Shown piece by piece: positions 1 to 7,401 of a DNA stretch of 8,585 nucleotides. Numbering within the stretch: position 1 is the stretch's first letter; every line of letters begins with the position of its first letter. The stretch is from positions 1 through 8,585 of the forward strand of contig CAZFLM010000149.1 in NCBI GenBank assembly GCA_964519955.1. The letters are read 5' to 3'. The translations under genes were made by a program, and so were the position numbers. This DNA comes from CAZFLM01 sp964519955 (GTDB lineage Bacteria; Armatimonadota; Chthonomonadetes; Chthonomonadales; CAJBBX01). The notes under the pieces were generated by a model, which made no database searches, was not told where the DNA came from, and was given only the letters and a program-made list of their open reading frames with translations.

Positions 1-117
1 TACAGCGCCGTGGTGGGATGGGCGTCCCTGCCCGTCCGGTACAACGCCGTGGTGGCATGGGCGTCCCTGCCCGTCCGGTACAACGCCGTGGTGGGATGGG
101 CGTCCCTGCCCGTCCGG
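1..117. repeat. Tandem 39-bp repeat, three units (family A)
   Basis: Three head-to-tail 39-bp units lie at 1-39, 40-78 and 79-117. They begin TACA(A/G)CGCCGTGG and end CCCTGCCCGTCCGG; I see only single-base differences between units (position 5 of unit 1, position 16 of unit 2). The array may extend beyond the left edge of the window. The same unit recurs three times at 1767-1963, so it is a dispersed family. Because 39 is a multiple of three, the array is open in the frame of the downstream sulfatase and would read as a 13-residue repeat, but the SD-supported start at 187 lies after it, so it is most likely untranslated intergenic repeat DNA. Function unknown. Confidence 0.93.
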
Positions 118-126
118 TACAGCGTG

Positions 127-151
127 GCGGTGGCGACGGAGCGCCACCCTC
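127..151. repeat. Hairpin repeat (family C), left copy
   Basis: A 25-nt stretch here is the exact reverse complement of 7053-7077. It contains a 7-bp perfect stem, GGTGGCG (129-135) with CGCCACC (142-148), around a 6-nt loop. It sits 36 nt upstream of the sulfatase start. The shared 25 nt and the stem suggest a REP-like dispersed palindromic element, though an effect on the leader of the sulfatase mRNA is also possible. Confidence 0.75.
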
Positions 152-186
152 CAGGCCGACCGAACCGCGCGCGAACGGAGCACGCC

Positions 187-1728
187 ATGAGTGACGAACT
201 CACGCGCCGCGAGGCCGCCGCCGCACTCCTGGGCGCAGCCCTCGCGACCGCACTGGGAGGCAAGGCGATGGCATCGCCCCGCACGCTCGGCAAGCGCCCC
301 AACATCCTCCTGCTCATGGCGGACCAGTTTCGCGCGGATTGCATCGGGGCGGCGGGCAACCCGGCCATCCGCACGCCGAACCTCGACCGCCTCGCCGCGG
401 AGGGCGTCCGCTTCACGCGCGCCTACACCTCGACGCCCTCCTGCACGCCCGCGCGCGCCGGACTGCTGACCGGCCTCGGCCCCTGGCGCCATGGCATGCT
501 GGGCTACGGCGAGGTGGCCGAGCGCTACCGCCACGAGATGCCACGGATGCTGCGCGAGGCAGGCTACGAGACGACGGGCATCGGCAAGATGCACTGGCAT
601 CCGCAGCGCAACACGCACGGCTTCCACCGCACCATCCTGGACGAGAGCGGCCGCGTCGAGTCGCCCGGCTTCGTCAGCGACTACCGCCGGTGGTTCGCCA
701 CGGAGGCGCCGGACGCCAACCCGGACGCGACGGGCATCGGCTGGAACGACTATGCGTCGCGCGAGTACGCCCTGCCGGAGCGGCTCCACCCCACGCGCTG
801 GACCGGCGACACGGCGGTGGACTATCTGGAGCGTCGCGCCGGCTCGGATCCGTTCTTCCTGAAGGTCTCGTTCGCGCGCCCGCACAGCCCCTACGACCCG
901 CCCGCCCGCTTTATTCGCCTCTACCAGGATGCCACCCTGCCGGAGCGCGTCGTCGGGGAGTGGGCGGAGGAGTACGCGCACCGCGGCGAGAAGCTCCGCG
1001 CCGACACGTGGTGGGGCGACCTCGGCGAGGAGCAGGTGCGCCGCTCGCGGGCGGGCTACTACGGCAGCGTCACGTTCATCGACGAGCAGATCGGCCGCAT
1101 CCTCGATGCGCTGCAGCGCCGCGGCGAGCTGGACGACACGCTCATCGTGTTCACCGCCGACCACGGCGACATGCTCGGCGACCACCACCTCTGGCGCAAG
1201 ACCTACCCCTACGAGGCATCCGCGCGGATCCCCCTGCTCGTCCGCTGGCCCCGAGGCATTCCCGAGAGCGAGGCCGGGCAGGCGCGACCCGAGCTGGCCG
1301 AGCTGCGCGACATCCTGCCGACATTCCTCGACGCCGCGAGCATCCGCGCCACCCCGCGCGACTTCGACGGCGCGTCGCTGCTGAAGCCCCTGCGCGGCAC
1401 GTCCGGTTGGCGCAAGCAGCTCGACCTGGAGCACTGCCGGTGCTACTTCCCGGAGAATGACTGGAACGCGCTGACGGATGGGCGCCACAGGTACGTCTAC
1501 TTCGCGCCCACGGGCCGCCAGCAGCTCTTCGACCTCCGAGCCGACCCGAACGAGCTGCACGACCTGGCCGCCGACCCGAAGCAGAAGCGCCTCCTCGACG
1601 CCTGGCGCCGGCGCATGGTGCGGCACCTGGCCCCGCGCGGCGCCGAGTACGTGAAGGACGGCGACCTCGCCCTCCGCCCGAATCCCATCCTCTACAGCCC
1701 GCACTACCCGGGCCGGGTGGCGGGCTGA
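187..1728 (+). CDS. Type I (formylglycine-dependent) sulfatase, Tat-exported
   Basis: This is a 513-residue sulfatase of the alkaline-phosphatase superfamily, hydrolysing a sulfate ester outside the cytoplasm; the substrate cannot be told. The signature is C86-T-P-A-R90 followed by AGLLTG, in which C86 would be oxidised to formylglycine. Other active-site residues visible by position are D46 (metal, in MADQFRAD), K134 and H136 (GKMH), H233 (RPHSPYDP), D325-H326 (TADHGD) and K338. The C-terminus has the usual sulfatase tail (QQLFDLRADPNELHDLA). The N-terminus TRREAAAALLGAAL is a Tat-type signal (R7-R8) with likely cleavage after AMA29. I chose ATG 187 because GGAG at 177-180 is spaced 6 nt from it and a signal peptide follows at once; the frame is open further upstream only through the repeat array. 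Length is normal for the family. It stands alone, with no partner gene adjacent. Confidence 0.93.
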   Translation: MSDELTRREAAAALLGAALATALGGKAMASPRTLGKRPNILLLMADQFRADCIGAAGNPAIRTPNLDRLAAEGVRFTRAYTSTPSCTPARAGLLTGLGPWRHGMLGYGEVAERYRHEMPRMLREAGYETTGIGKMHWHPQRNTHGFHRTILDESGRVESPGFVSDYRRWFATEAPDANPDATGIGWNDYASREYALPERLHPTRWTGDTAVDYLERRAGSDPFFLKVSFARPHSPYDPPARFIRLYQDATLPERVVGEWAEEYAHRGEKLRADTWWGDLGEEQVRRSRAGYYGSVTFIDEQIGRILDALQRRGELDDTLIVFTADHGDMLGDHHLWRKTYPYEASARIPLLVRWPRGIPESEAGQARPELAELRDILPTFLDAASIRATPRDFDGASLLKPLRGTSGWRKQLDLEHCRCYFPENDWNALTDGRHRYVYFAPTGRQQLFDLRADPNELHDLAADPKQKRLLDAWRRRMVRHLAPRGAEYVKDGDLALRPNPILYSPHYPGRVAG

Positions 1729-1749
1729 GCCCAACCGACCGGATTGGGC
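1729..1749 (+). terminator. Possible hairpin terminator after the sulfatase
   Basis: Directly after the sulfatase stop, GCCCAA (1729-1734) can pair with TTGGGC (1744-1749), and inner CC/GG pairs extend the stem past one bulged A. Only CCTT follows, not a real T-run, so intrinsic termination is uncertain. The right arm also resembles the start of the 40-bp unit in the neighbouring array, so it may be a degenerate repeat remnant. Confidence 0.3.
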
Positions 1750-1963
1750 CTTCCGAGGCCGTCCGGCACAACGCCGTGGTGGGATGGGCGTCCCTGCCCG
1801 TCCGGCACAACGTGGCCAAACGATGGGCCTTTGCCCTTCGCCACGTACAACGCCGTGGTGGGGCGGGCGTCCCTGCCCGTCCGGCACAACGTGGCCAGAC
1901 GATGGGCCTTTGCCCTTCGCCACGTACAACGCCGTGGTGGGGCGGGCGTCCCTGCCCGTCCAG
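1742..1963. repeat. Composite A-B-A-B-A repeat array, period 79 bp
   Basis: Family A 39-bp units lie at 1767-1805, 1846-1884 and 1925-1963, separated by two near-identical 40-bp B units at 1806-1845 and 1885-1924; the step from A to A is exactly 79 bp. A degenerate B-like remnant precedes the first A at about 1742-1766. Each B unit has nested stems: CGTGGC...GCCACG outside (1811-1816 with 1840-1845 in the first) and GGGC-CTTT-GCCC inside (1825-1836). The array is stop-free in several frames on both strands, but 79 is not a multiple of three, no SD-led gene fits, and the frames do not resemble a protein family. I read it as non-coding repeat DNA. Confidence 0.9.
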
Positions 1964-2080
1964 TAGGACTCGCTGCACGACCTCGCGACCGGCTGATCGA
2001 ACTGGCGCTCCCGGCAAACACCACCGGCCGCCCGATCCGTACTGATGGCAGGAGGCCCGGCTCCTCGATCGGCCGGCCCT
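1964..2080. other. Gene-free stretch before the paralog pair
   Basis: This is unique sequence between the repeat array and the first paralog's SD. I see no convincing promoter hexamers and no RNA structure. The only small feature is the palindrome GGCCGGCC at 2071-2078, unremarkable at this base composition. The promoter of the paralog pair should lie here or inside the repeats. Confidence 0.5.
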
Positions 2081-2085
2081 GGAGG
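2081..2085 (+). promoter_or_regulatory. SD site deciding the first paralog's start
   Basis: GGAGG lies 10 nt upstream of ATG 2096. An upstream in-frame ATG at 2045 has no SD in front of it and would add 17 residues of Gly/Pro/Ala-rich sequence with no counterpart in the second paralog. Confidence 0.7.
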
Positions 2086-2095
2086 TCTGGATGCC

Positions 2096-2746
2096 ATGCC
2101 CAGCCGCTCCCTCGCCCTGCGATGCGTCGCGATCCTCATCGTCCTCGCGTGCATCGGCGTCTGCGCGCCGAGGTGGATCGAGTGGTGGGTCACGCGCCCA
2201 CCAACGCCGCGCGTGACGTGGACCGCCCCGGCCCCCCTCTCCTCGCTGCTCCCCGGCCGCACCATTCTACGAAGGGGCATCGACATCGGCGTCTCGCCGG
2301 AGTCGGGCGATGTCGTGCTCGCCCGGGGCGGCAGCGAGAAGCGCCTGAGCAATCTGTCCGACCTTCGCGGCCACGTCCACATCGACAGCCCGGAGAAGGC
2401 GCTGGAGTACGTCCGCCTGGGCTCGGCTCGCGACTACTCGTGGGGCGGATGCGGCGGCCTGGAGATCGTCCGCAGCAGCGACAAGAGGGCGCAGAGCGGG
2501 ATGAATGGCGAGCTGTCCCCCCGAGCCTACCGCATCGGCAAGTTCGCGCCGCCCACCGTGAAGCGCGTCGGCAGCGAGTTCGTCGTCGAACGCTGGCTGA
2601 TGCTGCTAGGTGGGGTACCTGACGGTAGACCGGCGAAGGTGCGCGAGCACGTCGGCCCCGACGGCAGCTACCGCCAGGAGGTGCTGCCCACTCCCCCGCT
2701 GCCGCCGTTGCCGGACACCCACTGGGGAGTGCCCAGACTGAGGTGA
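2096..2746 (+). CDS. Hypothetical membrane-anchored protein, paralog 1
   Basis: I do not recognise this 216-residue protein. One hydrophobic segment (about residues 8-24) follows a basic start (MPSRS), then CAPRW; no classical lipobox is seen, so a single-pass membrane anchor or uncleaved signal with the bulk outside is likely. The rest is soluble. Blocks shared with the next gene are SDLRGHVHID (88-97), ALEYVRLGS (102-110), CGGLEIVR (119-126), RIGKF.PPTVK (146-156), FVVERWLML (162-170), KVREHVG.DGSYRQEVL (181-197) and a proline-rich tail PTPPLPPLPDT..GV (198-212). By my hand alignment 57 of 74 residues in the C-terminal third match the neighbour. ATG 2096 is preferred over 2045 because of the SD and because it aligns with the paralog's start. 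Its 3' end carries the next gene's SD, so the two are probably co-translated. Confidence 0.8.
   Translation: MPSRSLALRCVAILIVLACIGVCAPRWIEWWVTRPPTPRVTWTAPAPLSSLLPGRTILRRGIDIGVSPESGDVVLARGGSEKRLSNLSDLRGHVHIDSPEKALEYVRLGSARDYSWGGCGGLEIVRSSDKRAQSGMNGELSPRAYRIGKFAPPTVKRVGSEFVVERWLMLLGGVPDGRPAKVREHVGPDGSYRQEVLPTPPLPPLPDTHWGVPRLR
2740..2746 (+). promoter_or_regulatory. SD of paralog 2 overlapping the stop of paralog 1
   Basis: GAGGTGA contains a six-base match to the anti-SD and includes the TGA stop (2744-2746) of the upstream gene. It is 8 nt before GTG 2755. A GTG at 2743 overlaps that stop in the same frame, but it lies inside the SD itself, so 2755 is the better start. A ribosome finishing gene 1 would end on the SD of gene 2. 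Confidence 0.75.
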
Positions 2747-2754
2747 GAGCATCC

Positions 2755-3408
2755 GTGGCGAGCCGATCGATCACCATCTGGTGTTGGGCCATCCTCGTCG
2801 TGCTGGCGGGCGTCGCCGTATGCGCGCCGAGGTGGATCGCGTGGCTCAGCCGGCACTACCGAACCACGACGACGCTCTCCATCGAGGTGCCGCTTGCCTC
2901 GCTGCTGCCCGATCGCGGGATATGCGAGCAGGTGACCGATGACGGCATTGCCCCGACGAGGCAGGGGCTCGTGCTCCGCGCCGGCCGCCGCGAGATCGGG
3001 TTGAGCACGCCCGGGGACCTTCGCGGCCACGTCCGCATCGACACGCCGGCTGAGGCGCTGGACTACGTGCGGCTCGGCTCCAGCAAGGACCTCGCCTACG
3101 CCTGGCAGGGCTGCGGCGGCCTCGAGATCGTGCGCGGATCCGAGGGCAACAACGAGAGCGGGAAGATGGGCGTGGTCACCCCGAGGGCCTGGCGCATTGG
3201 CAAGTTCACGCCGCCGACGGTCAAACACGCGGGCGGCGATTTCGTCGTCGAGCGCTGGCTGATGCTGCGAGGCAGCGGTCTCGAAGGGAGGCCGGTGAAG
3301 GTGCGCGAGCATGTCGGGCGCGACGGCAGCTACCGTCAGGAGGTGCTGCCCACCCCGCCCCTGCCGCCGCTGCCGGACACGCGGTGGGGTGTGTACGGGC
3401 GGAAGTAG
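2755..3408 (+). CDS. Hypothetical membrane-anchored protein, paralog 2
   Basis: This is the 217-residue sister of the preceding gene, also of unknown function. From GTG 2755 the protein begins MASRS, which lines up with MPSRS of paralog 1, then a hydrophobic helix (about 8-24) and the same CAPRW. The first 80 residues are otherwise diverged, while DLRGHVRID (88-96), ALDYVRLGS (101-109), CGGLEIVR (120-127), RIGKF.PPTVK (147-157), FVVERWLM (163-170) and the tail KVREHVG to PLPPLPDT are nearly unchanged. Many differences in the tail-coding DNA are third-position synonymous changes, which points to selection on this reading frame in both copies. GTG 2743 would add four residues and lacks its own SD. 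The last 73 bp overlap the oppositely oriented gene ending at 3336. A tandem duplication, with both copies kept intact, is the likely origin. Confidence 0.8.
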   Translation: MASRSITIWCWAILVVLAGVAVCAPRWIAWLSRHYRTTTTLSIEVPLASLLPDRGICEQVTDDGIAPTRQGLVLRAGRREIGLSTPGDLRGHVRIDTPAEALDYVRLGSSKDLAYAWQGCGGLEIVRGSEGNNESGKMGVVTPRAWRIGKFTPPTVKHAGGDFVVERWLMLRGSGLEGRPVKVREHVGRDGSYRQEVLPTPPLPPLPDTRWGVYGRK

Positions 3409-4154
3409 CCTACGGCCGACAGCCCCAGACTGTCGAACACATCCCGCCAGTAGGTGGGCGCTTGCTCAACCATGCCGGCCTGGCGCACCGTCCGGGCTGC
3501 CGCTGCCTGCGCGTCTGGGTCTGCCAGCATCGCCTGGATCGTAGGATGGTCCCATGGGCCGTACACATCGCCACGCGCGCGGACGAGTTCCAGGAACCAG
3601 GCAGCCTGAAGCGGGGTCGCCCGGCTCCGCCCCAACTCGCGCACGTACTCCACCGCGACGTCGGCGTTCGGCTCGAACAGCACGAGCTCCTCTAGCCAGG
3701 CGCGGACCAGGTCGGACCGTTTCACCAGATCGAAGCGCTCCAGCCCCCATTCCTTCTCCCGACATGCCGCGCGGTCGTAGTGCTGCACACTGAACTCGCG
3801 CGACCAGTAGCGCAGGAGCCAGCCGAGCGCGCCACGGGCTGCGTCAAGCAAGCCATCCTGTAGCAGCCGAGCGGCGTTCTCGTAACAGTAGCCCACCACC
3901 GAGTCGGTGATCTCGAACGCGTCCTCCTCGTGGTCGGCGACGAACGCCAGCGCGCGCGGCAGGAAGTAGATGGTCTCGTCGTACGTGCCCGCCGGCAGCC
4001 AGGGCCCGAGCAGGTTGCGGTACTCGGCGAAGCCCATCTCCTCATCCGGCGTGGCCAGGATGTCGCGGAGCATGTCGGGCGTGAAGTCGTCCCCGGGATC
4101 GGATAGCTTCGTCGGGCGTGGGCGGCGGACGTCTATCTGCGGCATGCCGGGCAT
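3336..4154 (-). CDS. Hypothetical 272-residue, mostly helical protein
   Basis: I do not recognise this protein. It starts MPGMPQIDV with no signal peptide or membrane segment, so it is probably cytoplasmic. It is acidic and rich in aromatic residues and predicted helices, with stretches such as EYRNLLGPWLPAGTYDE, FVADHEEDAFEITDS, LGWLLRYWSREF and LVRAWLEELVLFEPNADV, and no obvious catalytic motif. The start is firm: on the minus strand AGGAGG (complement of 4161-4166) is spaced 6 nt from ATG 4154; the second ATG at 4145 is too far away. The last about 24 codons (after YFRPYTP) are antisense to paralog 2 and read as a low-complexity Ser/Gly tail (VSGSGGRGG). That tail may have been gained by loss of an earlier stop. 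The gene is divergent from the threonine aldolase and not in an operon with it. Confidence 0.72.
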   Translation of the reverse strand: MPGMPQIDVRRPRPTKLSDPGDDFTPDMLRDILATPDEEMGFAEYRNLLGPWLPAGTYDETIYFLPRALAFVADHEEDAFEITDSVVGYCYENAARLLQDGLLDAARGALGWLLRYWSREFSVQHYDRAACREKEWGLERFDLVKRSDLVRAWLEELVLFEPNADVAVEYVRELGRSRATPLQAAWFLELVRARGDVYGPWDHPTIQAMLADPDAQAAAARTVRQAGMVEQAPTYWRDVFDSLGLSAVGYFRPYTPHRVSGSGGRGGVGSTS

Positions 4155-4253
4155 GGCCAGCCTCCTCGCGAGCAGTTCGCTGGGCAGCAGATCGGCGCGT
4201 TGGCATGAACTCCGCCTCCCCGCGCCGAAATGACGCGGCACAGGAGGACGGGG
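4155..4253. promoter_or_regulatory. Divergent intergenic region with both SD sites
   Basis: These 99 bp separate the start codons of two divergent genes and must hold both promoters or a shared control region. Each end has a perfect six-base SD: AGGAGG on the minus strand (4161-4166) and AGGAGG on the plus strand (4242-4247), both 6 nt from their start codon. I see no convincing -35/-10 pair and no strong palindrome. Confidence 0.6.
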
Positions 4254-5279
<1,026 letters not shown>

Positions 5280-5295
5280 GGGTCCATCGCGCCCC

Positions 5296-7014
5296 CTACT
5301 TCGCCCACACGCGCACGTAGTCCACGTACATGTCTGCCAGGCCGTCGCAGCGCGAGAGGTCGACCGGCCAGCCGCCGCCCGTCGCCAGGTTGATCATGAA
5401 GAAGATCGGGCGCTGCTTACACACCGCGAACGTCGGGTGGCGGCCCACCTCGATGTCGTCGCAGTAGTAGATGGTGTCCGTCTCGGTGACGAGGCAGCCG
5501 TAGGTGTGCAGCGCCTCGAACCAGGTCGACGGGATGCCGAACTTGCGCATCTGGCACGGGTTCTTCAAGCCGTCGAACGCCTTCCTCTCGACCGCCCGGC
5601 CCTCGTCGCCCTGGTTCCAGCAGTGCGGCGTCACCATGTACTTGTCGTCCGCGTTCGGCGAGCCCGGCCCCTCGCCGCCATATGCCTCGATGACGTCCAG
5701 CTCGTCGCACGGGGTCTTGTCGCTCGCGCCCTGGCCGCCGCTGACATAGTCGGTCATCAGCCAGAACGCGGGCCAGGTGCCGATGGCGTTCGGGCCGATG
5801 AAGCGGCACTCGAAGTAGCACGGAATCGACGCCTTGATGCCGCTGCCGTCGTTCTTCACCGACGAGAGGATGCCCGCGCTGTGCGCCTTGTCGCTGGCCC
5901 GGATGCGCAGGTAGGTGTCGACCTGGGCGAAGGGGTTGTTCGGCGCGCCGAAGCTGGTGAACGGGTGCACGCTGAAGTCCTGAGATCCGTTCGGCGGCTT
6001 GTGGTCGTAGTAGGTCGCCTTCTGGTCCGTGCCGGAGATGGAGAGCGGCCCCGCGAAGTCGTCCGCGAACACCAACCGCAGCCCCTTCGCACCGGGCGGC
6101 GTCTCCTTCGGCGCACCCTCCCGCCATGCGATGCCGCCCTTGTTGTAGAGCTGCAGGTAGCAGTTGTCCTTTGCCTCGCCCACCTGCCCGCTGATGCGCA
6201 CCGTGACCGGCCCGTGCGGGTAGGCGTCGGCGGGGAAGTCGAAGCTGCCCTCGCCCTTCTCGTCCAGCTTCACCGTGGCAACCGTCGTGTCGGCGCCGAA
6301 CTTGCCGCCCGGCTTCCAGCACTTCGCAGTCAGCGTCCGCACGCCCGGCGCGGAGACGACGATGCGCGTCTTGCCCTTCACCTCCGCGCAGTACGCCGGC
6401 GACTTCACCTCGATCCGCAGCCCCAGCACCTCGGCGACGCTCTTCTCGGAATCCACGCTCAGCGCGTCGAACGCGACGTCGCTCTCCACCGCACCCTTCG
6501 GCTTCGGCTGCCCCACGGTGAACGTGACGCCGGTGATCGGGTAGTCCAGCTTGCCGTTCTTGTCGCCGCCCCACGTCTCGTGGTTCCCGCTCAGGTCGAT
6601 GACCACCTCGCGCCAGCCGGTGTAGTCGATCGTGCCGCCCTGCCCCGTGTTCGGCCCATACTGGTGCGTCTCGCCGCTCGCGTCGGCGATCTGCACGCCG
6701 TAGGAACACCCGGACTTGTCGCCGCGCAGCCAGTACCGCCACTTCGTCACCGGCGACAGGATGCGCACCTTGTTCGGCACCCCCAGGTACTGGAAGTCGC
6801 CCGTGCTCGTGAAGTGGTAGTGCAGCTTCACACACTGCTTGCCTTCGTGCGGGTCCTCCGTCGAGAGGCGCGCGGAGGCGTTCTCGTTCGGGATGTTCAC
6901 CACCCACGCCTGCGGCAGCGAGGCAGCCTTCTCGTAGTCCTGCACCGCGATGGGCGCGGCGACGGCCGGCAACGCCAGAGAGAGCACGAGCCCGAACACG
7001 AGCAACGACCTCAT
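5296..7014 (-). CDS. Secreted multidomain glycoside hydrolase family 16
   Basis: The 572-residue protein has a Sec signal (MRSLLVFGLVLSLALPAVA, cleavage near residue 19-20), then a beta-rich, carbohydrate-binding-like region (about 25-195; WREVVIDLSG and FDALSV are typical of jelly-roll modules), an Ig-like segment (about 199-293) and a C-terminal GH16 catalytic domain (about 315-572). The catalytic motif is E438-L-D440-V-I-E443: E438 nucleophile, E443 acid/base. The extra residue (ExDxxE) places it in the beta-bulge branch with laminarinases, agarases, carrageenases and porphyranases, not the lichenases. FWLMTD and the C-terminal GGGWPVD...MYVDYVRVW are also typical. The catalytic domain holds many cysteines (for example CYFEC, PCDELD, HCW, YYCDD), suggesting disulfides. 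ATG 7014 has AGGAGG (complement of 7023-7028) 8 nt upstream. The substrate cannot be told from sequence alone. Confidence 0.9.
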   Translation of the reverse strand: MRSLLVFGLVLSLALPAVAAPIAVQDYEKAASLPQAWVVNIPNENASARLSTEDPHEGKQCVKLHYHFTSTGDFQYLGVPNKVRILSPVTKWRYWLRGDKSGCSYGVQIADASGETHQYGPNTGQGGTIDYTGWREVVIDLSGNHETWGGDKNGKLDYPITGVTFTVGQPKPKGAVESDVAFDALSVDSEKSVAEVLGLRIEVKSPAYCAEVKGKTRIVVSAPGVRTLTAKCWKPGGKFGADTTVATVKLDEKGEGSFDFPADAYPHGPVTVRISGQVGEAKDNCYLQLYNKGGIAWREGAPKETPPGAKGLRLVFADDFAGPLSISGTDQKATYYDHKPPNGSQDFSVHPFTSFGAPNNPFAQVDTYLRIRASDKAHSAGILSSVKNDGSGIKASIPCYFECRFIGPNAIGTWPAFWLMTDYVSGGQGASDKTPCDELDVIEAYGGEGPGSPNADDKYMVTPHCWNQGDEGRAVERKAFDGLKNPCQMRKFGIPSTWFEALHTYGCLVTETDTIYYCDDIEVGRHPTFAVCKQRPIFFMINLATGGGWPVDLSRCDGLADMYVDYVRVWAK

Positions 7015-7020
7015 CGATGA
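7011..7020. promoter_or_regulatory. Palindrome over the GH16 start codon
   Basis: TCATCGATGA is a perfect 10-bp palindrome containing the start codon (7012-7014, minus strand). It could be an operator or chance; half of it resembles the TCATCG arm upstream of the dehydrogenase gene. Confidence 0.2.
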
Positions 7021-7052
7021 GTCCTCCTACGCAGGCATGAGACGCGAGCCTC

Positions 7053-7401
7053 GAGGGTGGCGCTCCGTCGCCACCGCGTGCCGCACCAAGGCCCGGTCGG
7101 CACGGAGGCCGACCCTCCAGGCGCAGCGGCACCGGTACTGACCGCCGCCGCCCTCGGCGGCAAACGCGCGCCCCTCGCGCGACGCACCCGTCCGCGAGGA
7201 CGGCCGGCCGCAGGCCACGCTGCCGGTGGTTCTACACCACCACCGGGCGCGCCACCCTCCAGACGCCACCGCGTACCGCACGAACTCCCGGTCGGCACGG
7301 AGGCCGACCCGCCCAACAGCGCCGCACCGATGCGGACCGCCGCCGCCCTCGGCGGCAAACGCACCACCGGCACGCTACGCTGCCGGTGGTTTGACACCAC
7401 C
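7053..7401. repeat. Hairpin-dense, imperfectly duplicated intergenic repeat
   Basis: Most of the 393-bp gap between the GH16 and dehydrogenase genes is two imperfect copies, 7069-7241 and 7264-7401, offset by 195 bp at the left and 160 bp at the right because copy 1 has 35 extra bases. Each copy has a GGTCGGC/GCCGACC hairpin (7095-7114; 7290-7309), a 28-bp perfectly conserved block (7140-7167; 7335-7362) with a GCCGCCG-CCCT-CGGCGGC hairpin, and a GGTGGT/ACCACC hairpin near its right end. The left edge carries the family C element (7053-7077, stem 7056-7062/7069-7075). Copy 1's extra bases form a 6-bp stem with a GCGA tetraloop (7188-7203). No SD-led gene is seen, and the open frames are repeat translations. 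Confidence 0.85.

Noticed and set aside
1742..1963. Regular repeats considered as a CRISPR array
   Set aside because: The intervening 40-bp units are nearly identical to each other instead of being unique spacers, the left array has no spacers at all, and no cas gene is present.
1151..2017. 288-residue minus-strand open frame
   Set aside because: It spans the 3' end of the sulfatase and the repeat array; its Arg/Gly/Ala-rich sequence has no domain features.
1744..2622. Long plus-strand open frame across the repeats and paralog 1
   Set aside because: It is a repeat translation followed by an out-of-frame reading of paralog 1, with Arg/Pro/Ala-rich composition and no SD or family resemblance.
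4155..4253. Sigma-70-like hexamers (TTGGCA at 4200-4205) for the aldolase
   Set aside because: No acceptable -10 box lies at the right spacing, so I did not call a promoter.
5437..7020. 527-residue plus-strand open frame opposite the GH16 gene
   Set aside because: It mirrors a gene with a signal peptide and catalytic motif; its Arg/Val/His-rich product is typical of an antisense shadow in GC-rich DNA.
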